Assembly (NCBI GenBank): GCA_018066245.1
Contig: JAGHRT010000031.1
Span: 1-64,000 of the forward strand
DNA length: 64,000 bases
Origin: Candidatus Equimonas faecalis
GTDB taxonomy: Bacteria > Bacteroidota > Bacteroidia > Bacteroidales > Bacteroidaceae
Direction: 5' to 3'
Shown here piece by piece: positions 24,233 through 34,029 of the stretch. Both the position numbers and the translations under genes were made by a program. The stretch's first letter is position 1. Every line of letters starts with the position of its first letter. The notes beneath the pieces were generated by a model. It had not been told where the DNA came from. It searched no databases and saw only the letters and a program-made list of their open reading frames with translations.

Positions 24233-25495
24233 ATGAAAAAGTTATTTGTGCTATTTGCTGTTGCCCCACTTGTGTTTGGGTGTAGCGACTCTGATGAACA
24301 GGTGCAGGAATCCACCTCCCCTCAAGTCCTCCGCGTAAGCACGCTTGGAGAGAAAGTTTCCAATCCTACTAATTCCGGCTGGTGTAAGGATTCCGTGGCT
24401 GCTGAGGCTACATTGTCATCTGTGCGTCGCATCTCAGATCGTTTCTACAAAATGGACTATCTGACGGAACTTCCCCTTGACCAGCTTGTGGATGGTAACT
24501 ACCGCACTCGTGATGCCTTTGAAACGGCCTTCGATACGCTGATGTTCCACCCCCAAGGCTATGAGTATGCAAAAGTGGATAAAGGGACGGCTTGCTCCGG
24601 CTTCGTGTGCTGGAATGAGAAGGGCGAAATCTTGCTTGGTCGCAACTTCGACGGCGACGGTGGCCCTCTTATGTTGATTCATAACAAGGCCAACGGCTTC
24701 AAGTTTGTGCAATTCACCGACCCTCATTACAACTCCGTGCAGTTCAACAGCTCTGACAGAGAGCACGGTGACGGTATCCTCAGCGACGGCAAGACCTCCC
24801 TCCATCGTTTGCTCCGCGAGCCCCTTGCCACGATGGACGGAATGAATGAGTATGGCTTGTGCTTCGGTGCCTACCAACTTCCCTCGTTCGACAACCATCC
24901 GGGCACTCCGCTGGCACAGAACACGGGTAAGAAGGCTATCGTGTCTTCCTTGATGCACAACCTTATCCTCGCCCGTTGCAAAACTGTGAAGGAAGTAGAG
25001 GCGCTGCTTAAGGCTCACGACATGGTGAATATTATGGAGAGCCTCAATGTGCATTGGATGATGGCCGATGCCACGGGCGACTGGGCTCTCTTTGAGTATT
25101 GGAAGGATGAACTGCATGTCTATCGCGAGGCAGACCTTATCGGCCTGAGCGTGTATGTCGGTACTGACGTCCCCTACGAATGGTACAGCATTGAGAATTA
25201 CTATCGTTCTCTTGAGCCGTACAGCACCTATCCCAAACAATATGTGGCGGATGACTGGCAGATAAAGATGAGTGCTAAAAAGCGCGTGGGCCACATGATG
25301 AACTTCTACAAGCCCACGATGTCGGAGATGGAAGCCCTGCGTTGCTTGCAGGAAGGACGCTATGACTTGGAGGTTCCCCATCACATGACAAACTGGTCAT
25401 GCATATATAATCCCGCCCAGAAGACTGTCATTTTTGCTCTGCGTAACGATATGTCGCAAGTCTATAAGGTTGACCTGAAGGAGGACCTTAAATAA
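24233..25495 (+). CDS. Linear amide C-N hydrolase (choloylglycine hydrolase-like), lipoprotein
   Basis: Ntn-hydrolase-type protein of 420 residues. MKKLFVLFAVAPLVFGC is a lipoprotein signal with cysteine 17. The hydrolase signature is at 119-140: TACSGFVC...GEILLGRNFD, with C121 as probable nucleophile and R137/N138/D140 matching the family's GRNxD. NEYGLCFGAYQLPS and WALFEYWKDELHVYR fit the same family. Members cleave linear amide bonds such as those in conjugated bile acids, penicillin V or N-acyl amino acids. The substrate here is not determinable. Unusually, the nucleophile is about 100 residues inside the mature lipoprotein, so either propeptide cleavage occurs or catalysis differs. A terminator follows. 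Confidence 0.8.
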   Translation: MKKLFVLFAVAPLVFGCSDSDEQVQESTSPQVLRVSTLGEKVSNPTNSGWCKDSVAAEATLSSVRRISDRFYKMDYLTELPLDQLVDGNYRTRDAFETAFDTLMFHPQGYEYAKVDKGTACSGFVCWNEKGEILLGRNFDGDGGPLMLIHNKANGFKFVQFTDPHYNSVQFNSSDREHGDGILSDGKTSLHRLLREPLATMDGMNEYGLCFGAYQLPSFDNHPGTPLAQNTGKKAIVSSLMHNLILARCKTVKEVEALLKAHDMVNIMESLNVHWMMADATGDWALFEYWKDELHVYREADLIGLSVYVGTDVPYEWYSIENYYRSLEPYSTYPKQYVADDWQIKMSAKKRVGHMMNFYKPTMSEMEALRCLQEGRYDLEVPHHMTNWSCIYNPAQKTVIFALRNDMSQVYKVDLKEDLK

Positions 25496-25500
25496 TATAG

Positions 25501-25546
25501 GCAGGAGCTCTTCGCCCTTTGTGAAAGGAGCTCCTGCTTTGTTTTT
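25501..25546 (+). terminator. Intrinsic terminator
   Basis: Perfect 10-bp stem GCAGGAGCTC/GAGCTCCTGC (25501-25510 and 25528-25537) followed by TTTGTTTTTG. Confidence 0.85.
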
Positions 25547-25621
25547 GTGTTCAATCAAGATAAAAAGGAGCAAATATAAAGCCGATTGTTCTCTTTTTCA
25601 CCATTACTAATCAAAGACACA

Positions 25622-27370
25622 ATGAAAATAAAGAATCTGTTGTTTCTCATACTTACGGTGTGCCTTGCCTTTACCGTAAGTTGCAGCGACGATGCGATTG
25701 CCCTCGACCCCGATATTCAAGGTTACGCCGACAAACTGGTCATCGGTAAAATCATCACGATGGTTCCAAATGCCTCCACCGCCGAGGCCATCACCATTAA
25801 GAACGGCAAGGTGCAGTATGTAGGCTCACTCACCGAAGCCCGCAAGCACTGCGATGACAAAACCGTCGTGGAGAACTATGGTAAAAACAGTATCTATCCT
25901 GGCTTCCTTGAAGGGCATCTCCACGGAATAGAAGTCGCCGGTCGTTTGGACCAGTGCGACCTCGCCACTCTTGACGTAAAACCTTCCACCACTATGGAAG
26001 ACTTTGTCAATGCTATGGCGCAGTATGTGAATGACAATCCCAAACGTTCCATCTATAAGGGTGCCGGTTGGTCCGTGCGACGCGATGTGCTCCCCACCCG
26101 CCAGATGCTTGACACCATCTGTCCCAAAGTGCCGATGGTTCTCTCCTCTGTTGATGGACACTCTATGTGGCTCAACACTGTTGCCCTCAAGAAGTTCAAG
26201 TACGACGACCCCGCCAACATTGAGAAGTTCGGCACCGACTGCATTCGCCTTGAAAGCGGCGGTTTCCCCACCGGCTATGTGTCCGAGGGTGCTATGGAAC
26301 TCGCGCGTCCGGCCCTCGCGCTCACCAAGGACGAATACAAGAAGAACCTTCTCAAGTGGCAGGATATGGCCTTCTCCTACGGTATCACCGGAGTAGTGGA
26401 AGCCGCCATCTCCATTGAAGATGCACCCGTGCAAGAAGCCTTTATGGAACTCGCCAAGGAAGGTAAGTGGAAACTGCGTACTTATGCGATGGAGAATATC
26501 AACTACACCACCGACAACGAGAAGTTCTACGGCGACCTCAACAAGATACTTGACCACACCAGGCAGTACAAGAACGAGTATTTCCGCGTCTATGGTGTTA
26601 AGATCTTCGTCGATGGCGTGGTGGAGGCCCACACGGCCTGGCTCATTGACCCCTATGCCGACGACCCTACCTACTACGGCAAGAAGAATTATCCAGAGCC
26701 CACCCGTGTTGCCGATGCCGTGGCCTTTGCCAACCGCAACGGCATCAATGTCCACTTCCACGCCATTGGCGATGCCGCTGTCCGCAATGCTGTTGACGGC
26801 ATCATCAGCGGTCAGCAGCAGGCCGGCGTCAGCGATGCCCGCAATACGATTGTCCATCTCCAGATTGTACGCCCCGAGGATGTCAAGCGTATCTACGAGA
26901 ACCATATCATACCCGTAGTAGCCCCTCTCTGGGTACCCTACGACTCCGCATACTCTCAGCATGAAATCGACTACCTCGGCCAGGAGCGCTTCGACAATGA
27001 GTATCGCATCAAGGACTTCTTCGATTTAGACTGCCCCGTAAACTTCCACAGCGACTACCCCGTGTCGCCCGACATTGATATGCCCCTCACCATCTATTGT
27101 GCCGTTACCCGCACCGATGTCCAGCATGGCCCGGAAGGTGTCCACGGCCCCCGGCAGGCCGTAACCCGTCGGCAGGCTCTTGAGGCGATGACCTTCAACG
27201 TGGCCTACCAAATTAAGGAGGAAAACCGTCTCGGCATGATTAAGCCCGGTATGGTGGCCAACCTCTCCATCTATGACGTGGATTTTCTCAACGCTCCTAT
27301 TGAGGAAATTCCTGCTGCCAAAGTCGTAGCTACCTACGTGGATGGCAATGTCGTCTATCGCGGCAAATAG
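25622..27370 (+). CDS. YtcJ-like amidohydrolase, lipoprotein
   Basis: Metal-dependent amidohydrolase (family 3) of 582 residues. Start at 25622 yields MKIKNLLFLILTVCLAFTVSC, a lipoprotein signal. Typical elements are IYPGFLEGHLHGI (metal-binding HxH, about 97-109), the long insert of YtcJ-like enzymes, NVHFHAIGDAAVRNAVD (about 376-392) and a closing composite beta domain (GMIKPGMVANLSIYDVD). The reaction is probably hydrolysis of an amide or N-formyl/N-acyl bond outside the cytoplasm. It lies just after another amide hydrolase lipoprotein, suggesting related substrates, but a terminator separates them. Confidence 0.85.
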   Translation: MKIKNLLFLILTVCLAFTVSCSDDAIALDPDIQGYADKLVIGKIITMVPNASTAEAITIKNGKVQYVGSLTEARKHCDDKTVVENYGKNSIYPGFLEGHLHGIEVAGRLDQCDLATLDVKPSTTMEDFVNAMAQYVNDNPKRSIYKGAGWSVRRDVLPTRQMLDTICPKVPMVLSSVDGHSMWLNTVALKKFKYDDPANIEKFGTDCIRLESGGFPTGYVSEGAMELARPALALTKDEYKKNLLKWQDMAFSYGITGVVEAAISIEDAPVQEAFMELAKEGKWKLRTYAMENINYTTDNEKFYGDLNKILDHTRQYKNEYFRVYGVKIFVDGVVEAHTAWLIDPYADDPTYYGKKNYPEPTRVADAVAFANRNGINVHFHAIGDAAVRNAVDGIISGQQQAGVSDARNTIVHLQIVRPEDVKRIYENHIIPVVAPLWVPYDSAYSQHEIDYLGQERFDNEYRIKDFFDLDCPVNFHSDYPVSPDIDMPLTIYCAVTRTDVQHGPEGVHGPRQAVTRRQALEAMTFNVAYQIKEENRLGMIKPGMVANLSIYDVDFLNAPIEEIPAAKVVATYVDGNVVYRGK

Positions 27371-27394
27371 GGAGTTAAATACGGTTTCGTTGCA

Positions 27395-27434
27395 AGAAGA
27401 AGGAAGGCGGCCCATCGCGTGCCGCCTTTCTTCG
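27395..27434 (+). terminator. Hairpin after amidohydrolase gene
   Basis: AAGGCGGC (27404-27411) pairs with GCCGCCTT (27421-27428). The stem is extended by GAAGAAGG/CTTTCTTC-type flanks; T-rich sequence follows. Confidence 0.65.
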
Positions 27435-27602
27435 TTTGCTTGCCCGACATGGCGTGATCTGACGGGTGAGGTCTCTGGCGCAGCCTTGTAGAGGCGTGCA
27501 TGAGATGGCTATGGAATGTGCGAATTGTAGGCTCTGACTTGCCTTTTCGAGGCTTTTCGCGGCGAATAATGGGATTTTTTGTGTTTTTTCTTGCGGAAAT
27601 GT
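27435..27602. other. Short gene-less stretch
   Basis: Nothing recognisable other than an AT-richer tract (27560-27600) leading into the next promoter. Confidence 0.5.
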
Positions 27603-27632
27603 TTGCCAACAAGCGGGAAAGCCGTATTTTTG
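27603..27632 (+). promoter_or_regulatory. Promoter of outer-membrane barrel gene
   Basis: TTG (27603-27605), 19 bp, TATTTTTG (27625-27632); leader of about 120 nt. Confidence 0.75.
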
Positions 27633-27759
27633 CAGGCGGAAAGGCGCATCAACCCTGCTGGAGCCAGTGCATGCGGCACGGAAAGAGAGCCGTTCCTGCT
27701 GAAAAGAGAAAAGTCGCATCAAGCGGCGAATATTTTATAATCCTAAAACAAAAAACACA

Positions 27760-28290
27760 ATGAAAAAACTGATTCTGATGGCAGCAGTAGCACTTTGCTC
27801 TCTGTCTGCAAGCGCCCAGTGGTATGCTGGCGGCGGTCTGGGATTTGGTGTTGTAAGTCCTTCTGTGGGCGACAACAAGACTTCCTTCTACCTGACCCCT
27901 GAAGTCGGCTATTCCTTCAACAACAAGTGGGGCGTAGGTTTGGATTTGAGCGTAGGCTACAACAAGATTGCAAAACAGGACAATACGTCCTTCCTCTTTG
28001 CACCCTATGCCCGTTGGACTTTCGCAAAGGCCGGCATCGCTTCGTTCTTTGCCGATGGCGCTCTGGAACTGGAGACCAATCCCGTACTGACGACCAACGA
28101 CGGTACGCGCTTCGGCCTGAGCATTAAGCCCGGTGTGGCTCTCAACGTGTCCAAGCACATCGACTTGCAGGCCAAGGCCAACCTCCTGAGCTTTAGCGTG
28201 TACGACGAGAAGGCTGGCGACGGTGCTATCTTTAATCTTGACGCCAACATTAGCCAGTTGCTCAGCTTCTACGTTATCTACAAGTTCTAA
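27760..28290 (+). CDS. Outer-membrane beta-barrel protein
   Basis: Protein of 176 residues with signal peptide MKKLILMAAVALCSLSASAQ, cleaved before WYAGGGLGFG. The remainder alternates hydrophobic/aromatic and polar residues in about eight strands (FYLTPEVGYSFNNKWGVGLD, TRFGLSIKPGVALNVS), ending in FYVIYKF, a C-terminal aromatic residue as in outer-membrane barrels. It belongs to the OmpW/OmpX-like small porin group; substrate unknown. Monocistronic, with promoter and terminator. Confidence 0.8.
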   Translation: MKKLILMAAVALCSLSASAQWYAGGGLGFGVVSPSVGDNKTSFYLTPEVGYSFNNKWGVGLDLSVGYNKIAKQDNTSFLFAPYARWTFAKAGIASFFADGALELETNPVLTTNDGTRFGLSIKPGVALNVSKHIDLQAKANLLSFSVYDEKAGDGAIFNLDANISQLLSFYVIYKF

Positions 28291-28312
28291 TCGGAACTCT
28301 TCTATTTGCAAC

Positions 28313-28350
28313 GGGTACGGTTCTTTGCAGAGCCGTACCCATTCTTTTTA
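28313..28350 (+). terminator. Terminator of outer-membrane barrel gene
   Basis: Perfect 12-bp stem GGGTACGGTTCT (28313-28324) with 28329-28340, 4-nt loop, then ATTCTTTTTA. Confidence 0.9.
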
Positions 28351-28360
28351 TGCCTCTGCC

Positions 28361-28440
28361 GCAGGGCAAAACTGTCGGCGGACTAAGACGAACTGCCGGC
28401 GGACTAATTTCAACTACTCCGCCGATAGTTTTTCCTCCTT
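28361..28440 (+). repeat. Brick array: two direct units plus one inverted
   Basis: CGGCGGACTAA units start at 28376 and 28397, 21 bp apart. An inverted unit at 28419-28433 pairs with 28368-28381 (AAAACTGTCGGCGG, one mismatch) and ends in a T-run, so the array could serve as a second terminator. Confidence 0.8.
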
Positions 28441-28625
28441 CTTGGCCTGATGATTCTGGCCGTGCGACGAGACGCGCCAAACCGGGTGCCGGCAGGACTT
28501 GTTCCGGGGACGTACAAATCTGCGTTATGTGCGCGTTCCTTGGTGTGTGATGGCAAAATCGTAGTTCGGTGAGAAAAAATGCGAAGTTTTAGGGCTTTGC
28601 GTGCGTGTATGTGAAAAAGAATTTG
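28441..28625. other. Gene-less stretch before sialidase gene
   Basis: No gene recognised. A TAAATTTG element at 28626-28633 probably starts the next transcript; no TTG is found at 19-20 bp. Confidence 0.5.
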
Positions 28626-28633
28626 TAAATTTG
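28626..28633 (+). promoter_or_regulatory. Probable -7 element of sialidase gene
   Basis: TAAATTTG, a perfect -7 match, 71 bp before the ATG at 28705; the -33 half is not evident. Confidence 0.5.
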
Positions 28634-28704
28634 CGGGCGAAAATAAATAGTCTTGGAAAGACATAGCCAATTCAACGCATAACCAATCCCAAACCATACA
28701 CAAA

Positions 28705-31700
28705 ATGAAAAAACAACTGATCCTCTTCTGCCTCACCCTGCTGATGGCAGCGACGGCTTTTGCCACAGGTCCCTTCCGCGAGCACCGCTGGGAGTCTTTC
28801 CATGGGCTGAAGCCGACAGAAAGCAACATCGTGTTTGTTGGCAACAGCATCACGAACATGCACGACTGGTGGGAAGCCTTCGGCGGTAACCATCAGATTC
28901 TCAACCGCGGCACCAGCGGCGGTTTCACCTACGAGGTTCTGCCCCATCTGGAGATGATTCTTGAGGGCCGTCCCGCCAAGGTGTTCATCGGTATCGGCAC
29001 CAACGACGTAACGGCCAACGAGCCCGCCGTGGTGGCTGAGAACATCCGCATCATCATTACGCGCATACGCCGTGAAAGCCCCAATACGGAGGTCTATATG
29101 CAGAGCATCATTCCCTCCACCAACGGCAACCGAGGCCAGCGCATCGTTACGCTCAACAACCTCGTGAAGCCCATTGTGGCAGAGCTCAACGAGAAGTACG
29201 GCAAGGTAACCTACCTCGACGTGTTCAGCCAGCTCGTGGCAGCCGACGGCGTGAGCTTCAAGACCCACAACGGCAAGAGCCTCGCCTTCGACAACCTGCA
29301 CCCCACCGTCCTCGGCTACGGCATCTGGTGTAAGTACATTGCTCCGCAGGTGGGCAGCGACTGCGTCTATGACATCAACGCCTCCACACTCTACAACGGC
29401 GGCCAGAACAACTCCACCGGCGACCGCATCACCTGCTTCGCCCAACAGGTGGTCAATGCCGACGACATTCTCTTCATCGGCGACGAGATGGTAAGCTCCG
29501 GCGAGTGGCATGAATGGCTGCAAAGCGACAAGGTGAAGAACCGCGGCCTCGGCTGGGGCTACACAGGCTCGCAGCTCAATCAGGAGATAACCAACGCCTC
29601 CATCTACTTCCAGCACAAAAACAGTGTCGCACCCAAGGCCATCCTTATCTACGCCGGTGTGCAGGAAGCCCACGACGGCGTAAGCGCCTCCACCTTCAGC
29701 ACACGCTACCAGAGCCTCATCACAGGCTTGCGCAAGAAGGCCGCCAACACGCCCATCTATCTCATCACTCCCCTCAACACGCCTAACACCTCCGCCAATT
29801 CCTACATCAGCCAGTACAAGCTTCAGCTGGCTTCCCTCGCCTCTGCCAACGCCAATGTCAAAGTCATTGACGCCACAAGCATGAATAGCACAAGCAAGTA
29901 TTTCTATCAGGGCGACGGCGGCAACTACTTCACATCCTACGGCTACGCCAAGCTCTCCCAACTCATCGAAACGGCTCTCAAGAAAGACTTCAGCAACCTC
30001 GACATCAAGGCCGTTACCGACGCTGAGTGCCAGGCCAACAACGACCTCTACGCCGCACGCACCGTGCTGGGCAATGCCCTCACCGATGCCCTCCGCACTT
30101 CCGGCAAAATCGGCGATGGCGTGGGCGAGTACTCCGCCGCTGCGATGGGCGACCTTAATGCGAAAATCGACGAAGCCTTTGCCCTGCTCAGCGAAGGCAC
30201 CCACTCCGCCTCCGACTACCAGACCATGGCCAACCAGCTGAAAAGCATCACGCCCACGCTCAATCAGCCCAAAGCCAGCACCGCAGGCAATGAGCACTGG
30301 TACACCATGTGCTCCTCCAACCGTGGCAGCTACTACGTGGCCAGCACAGGCAGTGCCGTGGTCGGCGTAACGGCCGGCAATACCGCCAAGACGCTATGGA
30401 AGTTCGTCCAGCGCACAGACGGCACCTACGACATCATCAACCGCGAGGACGGCAAGTACATCCATACCGCCAACTACGACCAACAGCTCACCGTGAGCGC
30501 TGCCGCCCCCACCTCCGGATGGAGCTTCTCCGACTGCAACGCCGCAGGAATGTATAACATCCAGAACGGTACCTGCGAAATCAATATGACTACCACCGGC
30601 GTAACCGGCGGTATGAAGGTGGTAAACTGGAGCAGCGGCGGCACCGGCAACGACAAAGCCGACACTGGTTGCCAGTTCACGCTGACCGAGTACAACGAGC
30701 CCCCCGTCGAGGACCTCTCCCTTGAGGCAGGCAAGTCCTACACCCTGTGCTGTTCATTTAAGTCCGGCGCAAAGGGCCGCTACCTTATCAATCAGAACGG
30801 CAGCTTGCAGGCCGTAACCGACCTCCCCGCCGGAAATGCCGGCGTGTGGAAGTACACGGGCACCTCCTTGCAAAGCATGGCCGACCAGACCAAGTATCTG
30901 AGCGTCAATCAGGGCTTCAAGCTCACCACGACGGCCACTGCGCTCAACTTCCCCCTTGGTCTTACGCCCGGCACCTTGGCTATTGCTGAGCAAACGCGCA
31001 ACGGTGCCGTCAACAGCAACGGCACGGTCAGCGGTGGGCAGTTCACTGGCCAGCAGTACAACGAGTATCAAGGCTGGTCCACCGATTTCGTAATCAAAGA
31101 ATACAAGGAGAGCACTCCCGACGAGGAACAGCGCCTACAGGTCGCTAAACAAGCTTACAAGGAAGCTACCGACGCTGCCGCCGCCCTTGCCGAAAAGTAT
31201 GCCGACAGCGACAACGAGGCTGTACAGGCCGCACTGGCAGCTCTCAGCAACGCAGTGAAGAACAACACTGTGGCAGAAACAGGGACGACTGACCAGTACA
31301 ATGCTGCCGCCGAGGCTATAAACAACGCTGTGAGAGTGGCACAAAGCGCCATCTCCACGGCACTGGGAGAAGAGACCACCTATACCATCGACAAGAACAA
31401 TGGCCGCTGGACGGCCTCCAACGGTGCCGGAACTTGGGCCAGCGCTTGGGCCAGCAACGACAACCAGCTGAAATTCACCGCTTCCGCCAACAATATGGCT
31501 TGGAAGGGCGACAACATCGATGCCCGCTGCGGCACCGCCGGTACCAGCACCTACGCCATTGAGCCCGCCGACAAGGATAACTACATCATCACCGGCTACT
31601 CTCTCAAGCTTCACGCTAACGGTGCCTCCAACGAAAACTGGACCATCGACGGCAAGAGCTACACCTCCACCTCTGCCGCCGACGTCAAGGAGATCAACGT

Positions 31701-33654
31701 AACCGGTATTGAGGAGCGTCGCGTAGAATTCACCGAGACCGGCACCAACGCAGTCGGCACTCTCCTCTACGACTTCACGGTTACTATGAAGTATCAGCCT
31801 CGCGACCCCAGCGAAGTGGACTACGAGGACTACAAGACCGTGTTCGACACCCACGCCAGCTCCGTGCCCTACCGTATTCCCGCCGTGGGCCAGACCAAGG
31901 ACGGCGACCTTATCTTCGTGGCTGACTACCGCTACTCCCACGCTGACATCGGCGCCGGCACCAAGCTTGACCTGAAGTATCGCAAGCAGTATGCTGACGG
32001 CACATGGGGCGAAGAAAAGACCCTCGCTGCCTACATTCCTCAGCCTTTCTGCGCCTTTGGCGACCCCTGCATCGTCTGCGACCGCGAGAGCAACCGCGTC
32101 ATGGTTACCTCTTGCTGCGGTAATGTTGGCTTCCCCGGCGGCACCTATAACAACCACCAGGGTTGGGCCCGCTGGTACTCCGAGGACGGCGGTGAGACTT
32201 GGGAATCTACCTACACCGACCTCGCTCCCCAGGTCGTAGCCTGGCTCGACCAGCGCAAGGACGACCAGATGCAGGCCTTCTTCATCGGCTCCGGTAAGAT
32301 CAGCCAGAGCAGCACCGTCAAGGTCGGCAAGTACTATCGCCTCTACTGCGCCTCCAACACCCGTATGCAGAGCGGCAAGTGCAACTTCGTATGGTATTCC
32401 GACGACTTCGGCGAGACCTGGAATATGCTCGGCACGCCCGACGTGAAGCCCATTAACGGCGGCGACGAGCCTAAGGCCGACGAAATGCCCGACGGCAGCG
32501 TTGTTGTCAGCAGCCGCGACAGTGGCCGTATCTTCAACGTCTATCACTACACCAACATTGCCACCGGTGAAGGCTACTGGGGCAAGCAGACCACTTCCTC
32601 CTCCAACAACAAGGGTTGCTTCGGCGCTTCCTGCAACGGTGAAATCATGTTCGTCCCCGTTACCCGTGTAGAAGACGGTGCCAAGACCTACCTCGCCCTC
32701 CAGTCCATCCCCATGAGCGGCAGCCGCGTCAACGTAGGTATCTACTGGAAGGATCTCAAGGATCTCTCCTACTACCGCACTTCCAAAGAGTTCGCCCCCA
32801 ACTGGACGGCCTATCAGATTTCCGAGACCACCTCTGCCTACAGCACCATGTGCCAGATGCAGGACGGCCACATTGCCTTCTTCTATGAGGAGAACGGCCA
32901 CAACGACGGCTACGACATGGTCTACAAGAAGTTTGACATCAGCAAGATTACGAAGGGCCAGTACGCCTATAGCGCCCTCACTGCTGAGGAAAAGGCTGCA
33001 TACCTCTCCAACGGCGTAGATGCCTACTTCGAGGGCAAAGAGCTGGACGACCAGCTGGCTAAGGCCATCGAGGCCTATAAGGCAGCTCCCACATACGCCA
33101 ACTACGAAATCCTTAACGAAGCAGAATTTAATTCAGGTTCTGACGACCCGGCTCCCAAGCCCATAGATAAGACGTTCAACATCCGTCTGGACGGTACCGA
33201 CTTCTACTTCACAACCACCGAGGTGCCCGACAATAACCAGACCACCTACTCCCTCTCCACCGAACCCGAGAACTTCTGCCTCGCCACCAAGGACGGCGGT
33301 TTCGTCATCCAGAGCCTCGACACCAAGAAGTACGTCGGCAACGGACAACTCAACAGCTGGGACTTCAGCGACTATGCCAGCGTGTGGGATATTGATAATA
33401 TTGAGGGCGAGCCTACTGCCATCCTGAAGCAAGGGATGGACAAGGGCTTCGGCGTGGACAACCAGTCCGACGGCGCAGGCGTGTTCACCGACAAGGTGGG
33501 CCAGCTCTGGATTTTCGAGGAGGTAACCGTTGAAGGCATCAACGTACTTCGCTCCACCGAGAACGCTACGATGCGCTACGATCTCCAAGGCCGCCGCGTG
33601 GCCCGCAGCCCCCGAGGCCTGTTTATCCAGCAAGGACGCAAACTCATCCGATAA
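28705..33654 (+). CDS. Multidomain SGNH-esterase / exo-alpha-sialidase
   Basis: Exported protein of 1649 residues (signal MKKQLILFCLTLLMAATAFA). Residues 35-215 form a complete SGNH hydrolase: GNSIT with S48, GTND with N100, D196 and H199 in DNLHP. A second SGNH-like domain (about 250-425) lacks the catalytic serine motif. Ricin-like and beta-sandwich modules follow to about 1040. The sialidase propeller then starts with YRIP (1056-1059) and has Asp boxes SEDGGETW (1159-1166) and SDDFGETW (1232-1239) plus SRDSG. After another lectin-like module it ends in YDLQGRRVARSPRGLFIQ. The likely role is removal of O-acetyl groups and release of sialic acid from host glycans by one polypeptide; the esterase substrate is inferred. 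Confidence 0.88.
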   Translation: MKKQLILFCLTLLMAATAFATGPFREHRWESFHGLKPTESNIVFVGNSITNMHDWWEAFGGNHQILNRGTSGGFTYEVLPHLEMILEGRPAKVFIGIGTNDVTANEPAVVAENIRIIITRIRRESPNTEVYMQSIIPSTNGNRGQRIVTLNNLVKPIVAELNEKYGKVTYLDVFSQLVAADGVSFKTHNGKSLAFDNLHPTVLGYGIWCKYIAPQVGSDCVYDINASTLYNGGQNNSTGDRITCFAQQVVNADDILFIGDEMVSSGEWHEWLQSDKVKNRGLGWGYTGSQLNQEITNASIYFQHKNSVAPKAILIYAGVQEAHDGVSASTFSTRYQSLITGLRKKAANTPIYLITPLNTPNTSANSYISQYKLQLASLASANANVKVIDATSMNSTSKYFYQGDGGNYFTSYGYAKLSQLIETALKKDFSNLDIKAVTDAECQANNDLYAARTVLGNALTDALRTSGKIGDGVGEYSAAAMGDLNAKIDEAFALLSEGTHSASDYQTMANQLKSITPTLNQPKASTAGNEHWYTMCSSNRGSYYVASTGSAVVGVTAGNTAKTLWKFVQRTDGTYDIINREDGKYIHTANYDQQLTVSAAAPTSGWSFSDCNAAGMYNIQNGTCEINMTTTGVTGGMKVVNWSSGGTGNDKADTGCQFTLTEYNEPPVEDLSLEAGKSYTLCCSFKSGAKGRYLINQNGSLQAVTDLPAGNAGVWKYTGTSLQSMADQTKYLSVNQGFKLTTTATALNFPLGLTPGTLAIAEQTRNGAVNSNGTVSGGQFTGQQYNEYQGWSTDFVIKEYKESTPDEEQRLQVAKQAYKEATDAAAALAEKYADSDNEAVQAALAALSNAVKNNTVAETGTTDQYNAAAEAINNAVRVAQSAISTALGEETTYTIDKNNGRWTASNGAGTWASAWASNDNQLKFTASANNMAWKGDNIDARCGTAGTSTYAIEPADKDNYIITGYSLKLHANGASNENWTIDGKSYTSTSAADVKEINVTGIEERRVEFTETGTNAVGTLLYDFTVTMKYQPRDPSEVDYEDYKTVFDTHASSVPYRIPAVGQTKDGDLIFVADYRYSHADIGAGTKLDLKYRKQYADGTWGEEKTLAAYIPQPFCAFGDPCIVCDRESNRVMVTSCCGNVGFPGGTYNNHQGWARWYSEDGGETWESTYTDLAPQVVAWLDQRKDDQMQAFFIGSGKISQSSTVKVGKYYRLYCASNTRMQSGKCNFVWYSDDFGETWNMLGTPDVKPINGGDEPKADEMPDGSVVVSSRDSGRIFNVYHYTNIATGEGYWGKQTTSSSNNKGCFGASCNGEIMFVPVTRVEDGAKTYLALQSIPMSGSRVNVGIYWKDLKDLSYYRTSKEFAPNWTAYQISETTSAYSTMCQMQDGHIAFFYEENGHNDGYDMVYKKFDISKITKGQYAYSALTAEEKAAYLSNGVDAYFEGKELDDQLAKAIEAYKAAPTYANYEILNEAEFNSGSDDPAPKPIDKTFNIRLDGTDFYFTTTEVPDNNQTTYSLSTEPENFCLATKDGGFVIQSLDTKKYVGNGQLNSWDFSDYASVWDIDNIEGEPTAILKQGMDKGFGVDNQSDGAGVFTDKVGQLWIFEEVTVEGINVLRSTENATMRYDLQGRRVARSPRGLFIQQGRKLIR

Positions 33655-33695
33655 TAACATAAAACTTCTACTAATTCAAAAAAAACAAACAATTT

Positions 33696-33881
33696 ATGAG
33701 AAAAATCTATTTAATGCCTACTGCCGAATGCGTCAGCTTTTCGGAAAAATCAAACATTCTCCTGGGAAGTATCCCCGTTGTTAGTGGAGGTGGCTCCGGT
33801 GAAGAGCCTCCCACGATAACCGACCCCGATGACGTCCTGACCCACCGTCAGGGTCATGATTGGGCTGATACTGACGAGTAA
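33696..33881 (+). CDS. Small MKKxYxxP-type peptide, 61 residues
   Basis: Starts MRKIYLMPTAECVSFSEKSN and ends in HDWADTDE. It has a Gly/Ser stretch in the middle (VVSGGGSGEE) and no signal peptide. It lies 41 bp after the sialidase gene and before a terminator, the same placement as the peptide at 11189-11380. That peptide shares the M-(K/R)-K-x-Y-x-x-P start and W...TDE end. Possible roles (precursor peptide, small regulator, export partner) are speculative. Confidence 0.7.
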   Translation: MRKIYLMPTAECVSFSEKSNILLGSIPVVSGGGSGEEPPTITDPDDVLTHRQGHDWADTDE

Positions 33882-33931
33882 GCCTATCTGAAAGATTCAA
33901 CCTCGCCTCCGAGGACATTCTCCCAAAACGA

Positions 33932-33973
33932 CAGCGGGAAGGACACCATGCGTGAGCCTTCCCGCTGCCTTTT
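33932..33973 (+). terminator. Terminator of sialidase/peptide transcript
   Basis: Perfect 11-bp stem CAGCGGGAAGG (33932-33942) with 33957-33967, followed by CCTTTTTG. Confidence 0.9.
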
Positions 33974-34029
33974 TGAGGGTGCAATTTCGGCGCTGTGGGA
34001 AAATCAGGCCTATGTCCCCGCAAAAGAAT

